Shown one piece after another: positions 1-6,313 of a DNA stretch of 7,796 nucleotides. How positions within the stretch are numbered: position 1 is the first letter of the stretch; every line of letters starts with the position of its first letter. A program made the position numbers and the translations under genes. This stretch comes from G039029935 sp039029935 (lineage in GTDB: Bacteria > Chloroflexota > Anaerolineae > Caldilineales > Caldilineaceae): positions 1-7,796 of the forward strand of contig JBCCFC010000641.1 in the NCBI GenBank assembly GCA_039029935.1. The letters are read 5' to 3'. The notes under the pieces are model-generated. The model did no database searches. It had not been told where the DNA came from and was given only the letters and a program-made list of their open reading frames with translations.

Positions 1-96
1 CTGTAATCCTTTCAAAAAGTAACTGTATTCCTGACCAGGCACACGGATAACATAGATGTAGCAATTGGGCTTATAGCCTGCAGTCACTTGGTTGAT
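1..96 (-). CDS. Open reading fragment running off the left edge, unknown product
   Basis: On the minus strand the frame is open from just after a TAG at 97-99 to the window edge. It reads INQVTAGYKPNCYIYVIRVP and then GQEYSYFLKGLQ. The amino-acid mix looks protein-like. A GTG at 87 is the only plausible start, but no Shine-Dalgarno sequence precedes it. I do not recognise the family. It lies just downstream of the broken ATPase remnant (122-232) in the same orientation. It could therefore be part of a different gene joined by rearrangement, a frameshifted continuation of the damaged gene, or chance. With about 30 codons visible, it is a weak call. Confidence 0.22.
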   Translation of the reverse strand, partial: MNQVTAGYKPNCYIYVIRVPGQEYSYFLKGLQ

Positions 97-108
97 CTAC
101 TGATCTAC
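93..108. repeat. Tandem 8-bp direct repeat TGATCTAC x2
   Basis: Two exact adjacent copies of TGATCTAC occupy 93-100 and 101-108. They lie between the end of the truncated ATPase remnant and the edge-running open frame. A perfect 12-bp palindrome, ATCTGGCCAGAT, lies nearby at 133-144. Both sit in the stretch where the reading frames are broken, so they may be scars of rearrangement. The repeat itself is certain; any function is unknown. Confidence 0.5.
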
Positions 109-121
109 CTATCCCCACCGT

Positions 122-232
122 TTAGGAGCTACATCTGGCCAGATCCAGGCCCAACCGCTCAATCGTTAAATGGTCAAACGTGCGAAAATTTTTAATTTCG
201 AGAGACTCCAGATGCAGTTTTTGTTCACTCAT
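122..232 (-). pseudogene. 5' remnant of a RecF/SMC-like AAA ATPase gene
   Basis: This 36-codon minus-strand frame is too short to be an obvious gene, but its start is strong. ATG at 232 is preceded by GGGGAGGTG at 4-5 bases, and the start overlaps the last 8 bases of mtaB. Residues 8-27 read LESLEIKNFRTFDHLTIERL. This is the opening beta-strand pattern of ABC/AAA ATPases of the RecF, SMC and OLD type, in which LxxLxIxNFRxF leads to xLxVLxGxNxxGKS, the Walker A loop. Here homology stops after residue 28 (near position 148). The frame continues as LDLARCSS and ends at TAA, so no Walker A is present. Family members run to several hundred residues, so this is a truncated remnant. It was probably once translated together with mtaB. 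A short functional peptide is possible but less likely. Confidence 0.68.
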
Positions 233-1580
233 GTCGCACCTCCCCAAACAGCGTATCCCCCTGCAATTCCGTCAACAACACAGGCGAAATCTGATTATCC
301 AAATCAACATCAGCCCCCGTCACCGCCATCACACGCAGATAATTATCTGTCAATCCAGACCATAGCAACCCCGGTTCATCGGTCAGCGGTTGCCCCTGCC
401 CCTCCCAGAGGACAGGACGCACCGTGTCGACAAACTTTTCACGTTCAACGCGTCCCGTCTGTTCGACCAGTGTATGTAGCCGTTGCGAGCGTTCCTTTTT
501 GATTGTATTGGACAACTGCCCGCTAAACTTGGCGGCGGCTGTCCCTTCACGTGCGCTGAAAGGGAAGATGTGGGCATGGGCAAAGCGCATCTCCTCGACA
601 AAGGTCATACCCGCTTCAAAGTCATCATCAGTTTCGCCAGGGAAGCCTGTGATCAAATCGCTGGTGATTATTAAGTCAGGGATGGTAGCACGGGCGTCGT
701 TGACCAATTGGCGGAAGCTGGCTTCGGTACAACGGCGCGCCATCAATCGTAACTGTTTGTCTGTACCCGCTTGCAATGGCAGATGTAGATGCGGGCACAA
801 TCGCTCCGGCCATTGCTGCCATAAGTCGAAAAAGCCATCGGCCAACTCCCAAGGTTCGAGGCTACTCAGACGTAGGCGCGGCAGGTCGGTGTCAGTCAAA
901 ATGGCGTTTGTCAGGTGTTTGAGATTAGTGCGCTCATCATCGGCCAAGTCACGTCCATAGCTCCCCAGATGTACTCCGGTTAACACAGCTTCTTGATAAC
1001 CAGATTGGACTAATCTGTTAATTTCAGCGACAATATCGGCAGTCACGCGACTGCGGCTTTGTCCACGTGCAACCGTGACAATACAAAAGGTGCATTTGTT
1101 ATTGCAGCCGTCCTGCACTTTGATAAAGGCACGGGTTCGTTCGTGACGGGAATTCGTCTGCATGGAACTCTGGGCAGCGTTTTCGATAAAGGGTGTGCCA
1201 TCCGGTTGCATCCGCATTAAATCTGCTGGATCATCAAAATCTGCACTCCAAGGCTCCAGCAAGGTGTGCAACAGGTCTTTGTCCTGATTGTTTGTCACCA
1301 TCGACACGCCCGGCAAACTTGCCGCTTCCTGTGGCTGCAATGTCGCCCAGCAACCAGTGACGGCAATGCGCGCAGCACTGTTGGCCTTGTGCAGATGACG
1401 CACCCGCTGGCGGCTTTTGCGCGCGGCCTGTGTTGTTACGGCACACGAGTTAAAGACAATCACCTGCGCCTGTTCTGGGTCGCTCACTGTCACATGACCA
1501 GCAGCGTGTAACCGCCCCGACAGGGTATCCATTTCACTATAGTTGAGTCGGCAACCAATTTGGTCTACATATATACGCAT
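225..1580 (-). CDS. mtaB: tRNA t6A37 methylthiotransferase MtaB
   Basis: This radical-SAM enzyme of the MiaB/RimO/MtaB group adds a methylthio group to C2 of N6-threonylcarbamoyladenosine at position 37 of ANN-decoding tRNAs, giving ms2t6A. Numbered from the ATG at 1580, the N-terminal methylthiotransferase domain has three cluster cysteines, C10 (QIGCRLNYSE), C46 (FNSCAVT) and C77 (TGCWATL). The radical-SAM CxxxCxxC is C159, C163 and C166 in DGCNNKCTFCIV, followed by ARGQSRSR, the MtaB rather than MiaB pattern. A TRAM-like basic domain closes the protein. Length (451 aa) is normal. Start choice is uncertain. ATG 1580 gives the usual family N-terminus (MRIYVDQIGC) but lacks a Shine-Dalgarno sequence. 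An in-frame GTG at 1607 adds nine residues and has AAAGGGTGAT just upstream. A TATGAT at 1593-1598 (minus strand) could be a -10 box for a nearly leaderless transcript from ATG. The gene is divergent from mazEF. Confidence 0.93.
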   Translation of the reverse strand: MRIYVDQIGCRLNYSEMDTLSGRLHAAGHVTVSDPEQAQVIVFNSCAVTTQAARKSRQRVRHLHKANSAARIAVTGCWATLQPQEAASLPGVSMVTNNQDKDLLHTLLEPWSADFDDPADLMRMQPDGTPFIENAAQSSMQTNSRHERTRAFIKVQDGCNNKCTFCIVTVARGQSRSRVTADIVAEINRLVQSGYQEAVLTGVHLGSYGRDLADDERTNLKHLTNAILTDTDLPRLRLSSLEPWELADGFFDLWQQWPERLCPHLHLPLQAGTDKQLRLMARRCTEASFRQLVNDARATIPDLIITSDLITGFPGETDDDFEAGMTFVEEMRFAHAHIFPFSAREGTAAAKFSGQLSNTIKKERSQRLHTLVEQTGRVEREKFVDTVRPVLWEGQGQPLTDEPGLLWSGLTDNYLRVMAVTGADVDLDNQISPVLLTELQGDTLFGEVRHE

Positions 1581-1639
1581 GGGGAACAGTATATCATAAA
1601 TTTGCACAAATCACCCTTTTTCAGGCACACTTATCAGAC

Positions 1640-1667
1640 TTGAAAACTGAGCGTTATAGGCTATTTG
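1640..1667 (+). promoter_or_regulatory. Weak candidate promoter/operator for the mazEF-led block
   Basis: TTGAAA at 1640-1645 and TATTTG at 1662-1667, 16 bases apart, make a mediocre sigma70-like pair upstream of the antitoxin start. The small palindrome ATAGGCTAT at 1656-1664 overlaps the spacer and -10 box. TAGGCT recurs as a direct repeat at 1657-1662 and 1684-1689. Antitoxins of this kind usually repress their own promoter by binding such short symmetric sites, so this is where an operator would be expected. The motifs are short enough to occur by chance. Confidence 0.25.
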
Positions 1668-1724
1668 AATTCCAGTATCGCACTAGGCTGAAAATAGTCA
1701 ATAAATTGAATGAGGGTTAAAGCG

Positions 1725-1958
1725 ATGATTTTAGAACAATTTAGTCTCACAGAGAGCCAACTCACCTTTGTCAATAGCTATCAACATTATGGATTTAAAG
1801 ATAAGAATACTCTTGTCTTAGAAGCCTTGAAATACTTTCAATATGTATTGGATCAGAAAAGCTTAGAAGAAAGTGCTGATTTGTATGCAGAGCTTTATGA
1901 AGAAGACAAGGATATTCGGGAACTAACTGAATCTGCCATAGAAGGATGGCCGGAATGA
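1725..1958 (+). CDS. MazE-like antitoxin, probably ribbon-helix-helix type
   Basis: A 77-residue acidic protein sits directly ahead of a MazF toxin gene. Residues 1-35 (LEQFSLTESQLTFVNSYQ, then YGFKDKNTLVLEALKYF) resemble the ribbon-helix-helix DNA-binding fold of small antitoxins: a short N-terminal strand, a helix, and a [K/R]xxxVLEAL second helix. The rest (LEESADLYAELYEEDKDIRE) is acidic and probably flexible, as expected of the segment that wraps the toxin and is cut by proteases. ATG 1725 is chosen because GAGGG at 1712-1716 lies 8 bases upstream. The ATG at 1710 would put that Shine-Dalgarno sequence inside the gene. Its stop overlaps the toxin start in an ATGA tetranucleotide, which fits translational coupling. 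It would neutralise MazF and repress the pair. Identity rests on context more than on a strong motif. Confidence 0.78.
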   Translation: MILEQFSLTESQLTFVNSYQHYGFKDKNTLVLEALKYFQYVLDQKSLEESADLYAELYEEDKDIRELTESAIEGWPE

Positions 1959-2308
1959 GCAAGCTAAAAAGAGGCATGATAATAGATGTCAATTTGGACC
2001 CGACACTAGGCTCTGAAACAGGCAAGATACGTCCGTGTATCATTGTAACGAATAATGTCTATAATGCTCGTGTTCCTATTATTCAAGTGATTCCGATAAC
2101 TGCTTGGAGTGAAAAGAAGAGCCGTATTCTAACCAACGTGACCATCCTGCCAACATCAACCAATGGACTTAACAAGAAATCTATTGCTGATTGCTTACAA
2201 ACTCGCCCAATTGACTATAAACTGCGTCTCGTCAAAAGACGTGGGCAGCTAGAAATGACACTGATGAATCAGATTGATGATGCACTTAGAACTATTTTTA
2301 GTTTATAA
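1955..2308 (+). CDS. mazF: MazF/PemK-family endoribonuclease toxin
   Basis: This is a ribosome-independent mRNA interferase that cuts single-stranded RNA at short sequence motifs, slowing translation when the antitoxin is degraded. From ATG 1955 it has 117 residues, normal for the family. It opens with KRGMIIDVNLDPTLGSETGK and then IRPCIIVTNN, the conserved beta-strand core. R26 (in KIRPC) and T49 (in IPITAW) align with the catalytic Arg and Thr known from Bacillus MazF, and S20 lies in the GSE loop. An in-frame ATG at 1946 adds three residues. I prefer 1955 because it overlaps the antitoxin stop (ATGA) and has AAGGA about 9 bases upstream. The pair is visibly more AT-rich than its neighbours, consistent with horizontal acquisition. 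The stop is only 20 bp before the next gene, with no terminator between. Confidence 0.93.
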   Translation: MSKLKRGMIIDVNLDPTLGSETGKIRPCIIVTNNVYNARVPIIQVIPITAWSEKKSRILTNVTILPTSTNGLNKKSIADCLQTRPIDYKLRLVKRRGQLEMTLMNQIDDALRTIFSL

Positions 2309-2328
2309 ATGAGGAGCTTTATATCGAA

Positions 2329-3309
2329 ATGACTAATCCAACCATTGTTTCCAGTGAAAATGGTCGCAAAGGCGCAGAAGCAGCGATGATTAGCCTGCGT
2401 GATGGTGGGTCTGCGCTGGAGGCAGTCGAAATCGCTTGTCGAATCACAGAAGATGACCCTGAAGAACATAGCGTTGGCTATAGCGGCCTTCCCAATCTGA
2501 TTGGTGAGGTTGAGCTGGATGCCAGCATTATGGATGGTCAGACGTTACACTCAGGGGCCGTTGCAGGTGTACGCGGCTATGGCAACCCAATTACGCTGGC
2601 GCGCATGGTCATGGAAGAATTGCCCCATGTGCTGCTGGTCGGGCGTGGCGCAGAGGCATTTGCCCAAGAAATGGGTCAAGTTCGTGCCAATCAACTGACA
2701 ACAACGGCGTTGGACCGTTGGCGCGAGCGTTATGATATACAAGGAATCAATCCAAACGCCATTGAGAATCTGCGTCAGATAGCATGGGAATTGACAGGAC
2801 CGATGGTGTTATTTGATCGCAAAACCAGTGAATCTGAGCCCGTTGAAACTATCGAGAAAGATGACACGCTTGGCACAGTCAACTTTCTTGCCATCGATCA
2901 ACAGGGTAACATGGCCTCCGGTGTGAGTACCAGTGGCATCGGGTGGAAATACCCGGGGCGTGTAGGAGATAGCCCGATTATTGGGGCTGGTAACTATTGT
3001 GACAATCGCTATGGTGCAGCGGCGTGTACTGGGGCGGGTGAATTAGCCATTCGTGTATCAACTGCGCGTAGTTTGGTCCTCTATCTCAAGATGGGCATGT
3101 CGCTGGCCGAGGCGGGACAGGAGGCGTTGCAGGACTTGCAAATTTTAGCCGACCCGCTGTGGGAGAAACGCTGGTATATGAATATTGTTACATTGACGCC
3201 GGATGGTCAACACGCTGGATTTACAACACGAGAAGCCGCCGGCTATTTGTACTATACCAGCGAGATGGATGAACCGATGTTAGCAGCACGGACAGTGCTA
3301 GGACAATAG
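2329..3309 (+). CDS. N4-(beta-N-acetylglucosaminyl)-L-asparaginase / isoaspartyl peptidase family Ntn hydrolase
   Basis: This family T2 Ntn hydrolase is made as a precursor that cleaves itself before a threonine, which becomes the nucleophile. Members hydrolyse the GlcNAc-Asn bond, isoaspartyl peptides or asparagine. Cleavage is predicted before T180 in EKDDTLGTV, giving alpha (1-179) and beta (180-326) subunits. Compared with human aspartylglucosaminidase, R211 and D214 in GRVGDSP match the substrate-binding Arg/Asp, and T234-G235 in AACTGAGE match the oxyanion Thr-Gly. GVSTSG at 198-203 is also typical. The human sequence around its nucleophile (HDTIGMV) and the GRVGDSP loop suggest the glycosylasparaginase branch, but substrate cannot be fixed from sequence. 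No signal peptide is seen, so it is probably cytoplasmic. GAGGAG at 2311-2316 lies 12 bases before the ATG. It sits between mazF (20 bp) and the E2 gene (5 bp). Confidence 0.9.
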   Translation: MTNPTIVSSENGRKGAEAAMISLRDGGSALEAVEIACRITEDDPEEHSVGYSGLPNLIGEVELDASIMDGQTLHSGAVAGVRGYGNPITLARMVMEELPHVLLVGRGAEAFAQEMGQVRANQLTTTALDRWRERYDIQGINPNAIENLRQIAWELTGPMVLFDRKTSESEPVETIEKDDTLGTVNFLAIDQQGNMASGVSTSGIGWKYPGRVGDSPIIGAGNYCDNRYGAAACTGAGELAIRVSTARSLVLYLKMGMSLAEAGQEALQDLQILADPLWEKRWYMNIVTLTPDGQHAGFTTREAAGYLYYTSEMDEPMLAARTVLGQ

Positions 3310-3314
3310 ACTAT

Positions 3315-4589
3315 ATGCCAACCAAAATTCAAATGCCACAGCTTGGTGAAAGTGTTGTGGAAGGGACAGTTGCCCAATGGCTTAAGCAGCCGGGGGAGAC
3401 TGTACAAAAGTTAGAGCCATTGCTTGAAATCACCACAGATAAAATTGATACGGAAATCCCAGCACCAGATACTGGAACACTGTTATCGATTCTTGTTCCC
3501 GAAGGCGAAACCGTTGCTGCGGGAACGGTGTTGGGCTACATTGGTCAGCCCGATGAAGTGGTTGAAGAGGCAGAGAGTTCTGCGCCCGTTGTCTCTGAGA
3601 CTGCCAACAGCCTGACACATCAACAAGAGAATTCAACTGGACCTGTTAAAGAGAAACCTGTCGGGCGGTCATTTATCAGCCCTGTGGTCGCGCGTATTGC
3701 CGCAGAAGAAAATGTAAACTTAGCACAGGTAGCGGGTACAGGGTTGAATGGACGCATCACCAAGAAAGATATCCTTGCATTTGTAGCGCAGCGAGGACAA
3801 GTAGTGGATGAGGCTCAAGCAATTGTTACAGAGACACCCAAACCTGTAACATCCAAACCTCTCACAGTGCTTGCCGATGATGAAATCTTACAACCACTCA
3901 CGGCCATGCGTCGAGCCATCGCCAACCATATGGTACAGAGCAAACAGACAAGCCCACATGTCACGACTATATTTGAAGCGGATATGACACGTGTGGTGCA
4001 ACATCGCTATGCCAATAAAGAGGCACTTGTGCAGAAAGGTATCAACCTCACCTTTACACCCTATTTTATGGCGGCAGTGATTGATGGATTGCGCGCTGTG
4101 CCAGATGCAAATAGCCATTACACAGATGATGGGCTGGTGCTCAAACAGCGAATTCATTTAGGGGTTGCGGTTGCCCTTGATGATGGTTTGATTGTGCCCG
4201 TGCTGCGTGATGCAGATGAACGTAACCTGCTGGGTTTGGCGCGTGGGGTGAATGACCTTGCCAGCCGCGCTCGTAGCGGTCAACTGACCCCCGATGAGAT
4301 TGTTGGCGGCACATTTACCGTAACCAATCATGGCACAAGTGGCAGTTTGATTGGCACACCGATTATCAACCAACCGCAGGCGGGTATTTTAGGCATCGGC
4401 GCTATCGTTAAGCGGCCAGTGGTGGTCAACACAAACGACAATCACTCGCTGTTGCCCGATGCAGGTGATGCCATTGTCATCCGCCCCATGTGCTATCTCA
4501 ATTTTAGCTTTGACCACCGTGTACTAGATGGTGCAAGGGCTGACGCCTTCGTCAAGGTCGTCAAAGAAAAACTAGAAAATTGGTCATAA
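3315..4589 (+). CDS. Dihydrolipoamide acyltransferase (E2) of a 2-oxoacid dehydrogenase complex
   Basis: E2 carries the acyl group from E1 on a swinging lipoyl arm to coenzyme A and forms the core of the complex. Domain order is standard: one lipoyl domain (about 1-78) with lipoyl lysine K43 in TTDKIDTE; an acidic/Pro-rich linker; a peripheral-subunit-binding domain (about 118-157, SFISPVVARIAAEE to ITKKDILAF); a second linker; and a catalytic CoA-acyltransferase domain (about 190-424). The active-site signature is DHRVLDGA, with H401 and D405. At 424 aa the length fits. Sequence does not decide between pyruvate, 2-oxoglutarate and branched-chain complexes. The one-lipoyl layout suits the last two and many bacterial pyruvate enzymes. 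The upstream gap is only 5 bp and the best ribosome-binding signal, AGGA at 3300-3303, lies inside the preceding gene, suggesting coupling. The E3 gene follows after 26 bp. Confidence 0.95.
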   Translation: MPTKIQMPQLGESVVEGTVAQWLKQPGETVQKLEPLLEITTDKIDTEIPAPDTGTLLSILVPEGETVAAGTVLGYIGQPDEVVEEAESSAPVVSETANSLTHQQENSTGPVKEKPVGRSFISPVVARIAAEENVNLAQVAGTGLNGRITKKDILAFVAQRGQVVDEAQAIVTETPKPVTSKPLTVLADDEILQPLTAMRRAIANHMVQSKQTSPHVTTIFEADMTRVVQHRYANKEALVQKGINLTFTPYFMAAVIDGLRAVPDANSHYTDDGLVLKQRIHLGVAVALDDGLIVPVLRDADERNLLGLARGVNDLASRARSGQLTPDEIVGGTFTVTNHGTSGSLIGTPIINQPQAGILGIGAIVKRPVVVNTNDNHSLLPDAGDAIVIRPMCYLNFSFDHRVLDGARADAFVKVVKEKLENWS

Positions 4590-4615
4590 AAAATATATAT
4601 CAATGGACAAAATAA

Positions 4616-6043
4616 ATGAGCAACTATAACTACGATGTAATTGTGATTGGCAGTGGGCCGGGTGGCTATGTGGCCGCGATTCGTGCGGCACAGTTGGGAC
4701 AAAAGGTGGCGATTGTAGAGCGGGAGAATATGGGTGGTGTCTGTCTGAACTGGGGCTGTATCCCCAAGAAGTCACTGCTTCACAACGCGTCGGTGCTGGA
4801 GACAGTGCAGGATGCGGCCAGCTATGGCATCACCTTTGATAACCTGCAAGTTGACTTTAGCAGTGCCGTCAAACGCAGCATGGATGTCGTCAAGAAGCAA
4901 ACACGGGGCGTCAGCTTTTTGATGAAGAAGAACAAGATTGACGTACTAGAAGGACATGGCACATTTGTTGATGCGCACACCATCAAAGTAACGCCAACTG
5001 AGTTTATGCTCAAATCCAGTGAGCAGACTGTTACCGCTGCCAACATCATCATCGCAACGGGAGCACGCGCACGAGGACTGCCCGGTGTTGAGGTGGATGG
5101 GGAACGCATCCTGCAATATCGCCATGCCATCCGTCCACAGACAAAGCCAGAATCACTGCTGGTCATCGGTGCGGGAGCGATTGGCATGGAGCTTGGCTAT
5201 TTCTATAATACCTATGGCACAAACGTCACCATTGTTGAGATGTTGGATCAGGTGTTGCCAGCCGAAGAGCCAGAGGCAGCCAGCGAAGTTGCCAAGAATT
5301 TCAAGAAAAAGAAGATTGATGTCCATACCAGTACACGCACGGAAAAGCTGGACGTGACCGAGAACGGTGTGACAGCAACACTCAAAAATTTGAAGACCGA
5401 TACAGTCACTACGCTTGAGGTTGAACAAGTATTGATTTCGATTGGTATCCAGCCCAACACAGAAACGCTGGGCTTAGAGGCTGCGGGTGTTGAGATAAAT
5501 CAACACGGCTTTGTGCAAGTCAACGACGTCATGCGCACCAATGTCCCACATATCTACTCCATCGGTGACTGCACAGGCAAACTGGGGTTGGCACACGTCG
5601 CCAGCGCACAGGCACTTGTCGCGGCCGAAACGATTGCAGGGGCTGAGACACTGCCGATTCCTGATGAAAAATATCAATTTATGCCCCGCTGTACTTACTG
5701 CAAGCCCGAAGTTGCCAGCACAGGCATGACCGAGGCACAGGCCAAAGAGGCAGGCTATGATATAAAAATCGGCAAGTTCCCCTTTATGCCCAATGGCAAG
5801 TCACAGGCATCAAATGTCAAGAGTGGTTTTGTCAAGCTGATTACCGATGCCAAGTACGGCGAAATTCTGGGGGCGCACATTGTGGGGCCAGATGCCACCG
5901 AGTTGCTACCTGAAATCAGCCTTGCGCAGTTTATGGAGATTACGCCCGCCGAGATTGCGCGCACCGTCCATGCGCATCCTACATACTCGGAAATCATTAT
6001 GGAAGCAGCGCATGTGGCTGAGGGACACGCTATTCATATGTAG
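4616..6043 (+). CDS. lpdA: Dihydrolipoyl dehydrogenase (E3)
   Basis: This FAD enzyme reoxidises the dihydrolipoyl arm of E2 and passes electrons to NAD+. FAD binding: GSGPGG at 12-17 and YSIGDCTG around 314-321. The redox-active disulfide is C43/C48 in GGVCLNWGCIPKK. NAD binding: VIGAGAIGMELG at 183-194. The dimerisation domain ends with HAHPTYSE, where H454 and E459 form the catalytic dyad contributed to the partner subunit. All key residues are present and 475 aa is normal. A second CxxC (C359-T-Y-C362, in MPRCTYCKPE) lies at the start of the dimerisation domain. The ribosome-binding site is weak (GGA near 4605, about 8 bases before ATG). It is the last gene of the rightward block; a poorly defined noncoding region follows rather than a classic terminator. 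Pairing with the E2 gene identifies it as the dedicated E3 of that complex. Confidence 0.97.
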   Translation: MSNYNYDVIVIGSGPGGYVAAIRAAQLGQKVAIVERENMGGVCLNWGCIPKKSLLHNASVLETVQDAASYGITFDNLQVDFSSAVKRSMDVVKKQTRGVSFLMKKNKIDVLEGHGTFVDAHTIKVTPTEFMLKSSEQTVTAANIIIATGARARGLPGVEVDGERILQYRHAIRPQTKPESLLVIGAGAIGMELGYFYNTYGTNVTIVEMLDQVLPAEEPEAASEVAKNFKKKKIDVHTSTRTEKLDVTENGVTATLKNLKTDTVTTLEVEQVLISIGIQPNTETLGLEAAGVEINQHGFVQVNDVMRTNVPHIYSIGDCTGKLGLAHVASAQALVAAETIAGAETLPIPDEKYQFMPRCTYCKPEVASTGMTEAQAKEAGYDIKIGKFPFMPNGKSQASNVKSGFVKLITDAKYGEILGAHIVGPDATELLPEISLAQFMEITPAEIARTVHAHPTYSEIIMEAAHVAEGHAIHM

Positions 6044-6102
6044 ACGATTCGCAACCAACGTCTGCGGTAAGACCTTTGGGCGGCGACGAACAACATGTAG
6101 TG

Positions 6103-6208
6103 AGGTGATTTCGGCAAAAGAATATCCCAGATGGGTATCGTATTCATAGGCGGCTTGATAGTTCAAGCCCCTACAAGCCGTCGGTATAGTCATTTCGAGA
6201 AATCACCT
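6103..6208. repeat. 106-bp inverted-repeat-bounded element with two internal hairpins
   Basis: AGGTGATTTC at 6103-6112 is matched by its exact complement GAAATCACCT at 6199-6208. Inside are two more hairpins. One is GAATATCCCA/TGGGTATCGTATTC at 6120-6145 (imperfect). The other is at 6147-6173, where TAGG-C-GGCTTGA pairs with TCAAGCC-CCTA around a TAGT loop with one bulged C. Read on the minus strand the second hairpin begins GTAGGGGCTTGA, which resembles the short GTAGGGGC-type intergenic hairpin repeats common in Chloroflexi and cyanobacteria (from memory, unverified). It has no T-run, so it is a poor intrinsic terminator. No convincing target-site duplication flanks the ends. It could be a MITE-like or REP-like repeat, or a structured 3' UTR RNA with a three-way junction. 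Confidence 0.5.
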
Positions 6209-6267
6209 GATTCAATTGCCACCGCTATCACCGCCCAAAAGTATAGTGGCTTATGTCGGTGTACGCA

Positions 6268-6304
6268 GGAAGAAAGGCCAGGGAAGAAAGGTGGGAAGAA
6301 AGGT
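6268..6304 (+). repeat. Purine-rich 12-bp tandem repeat ahead of the PD-(D/E)XK gene
   Basis: GGGAAGAAAGGT occurs twice exactly (6281-6292, 6293-6304). An imperfect copy precedes it (GGAAGAAAGGCCA, 6268-6280) and a degenerate one follows (GGGGAAAAAATGG, from 6305), which contains the start codon. The repeats supply several Shine-Dalgarno-like AAGG/AGGTGG blocks, the last 5-6 bases before ATG 6314. Copy-number change would leave the final spacing intact but alter the number of ribosome docking sites. Confidence 0.6.
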
Positions 6305-6313
6305 GGGGAAAAA

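Noticed and set aside
424..960. 178-residue plus-strand open frame opposite mtaB
   Set aside because: It is antisense to a well-supported gene; its Arg/Ser-rich composition and lack of any motif mark it as a shadow.
4822..5187. 121-residue minus-strand open frame opposite the E3 gene
   Set aside because: It is antisense to intact catalytic sequence, with no ribosome-binding site and no recognisable family.
6147..6173. Hairpin considered as the intrinsic terminator of lpdA
   Set aside because: No T-run follows on either strand and it lies over 100 bp past the stop, so terminator function is not supported.
6131..6313. N-terminal extension of the PD-(D/E)XK-like protein to ATG 6131
   Set aside because: The extension would translate the hairpin element and the purine repeat, and a good Shine-Dalgarno sequence sits before ATG 6314.
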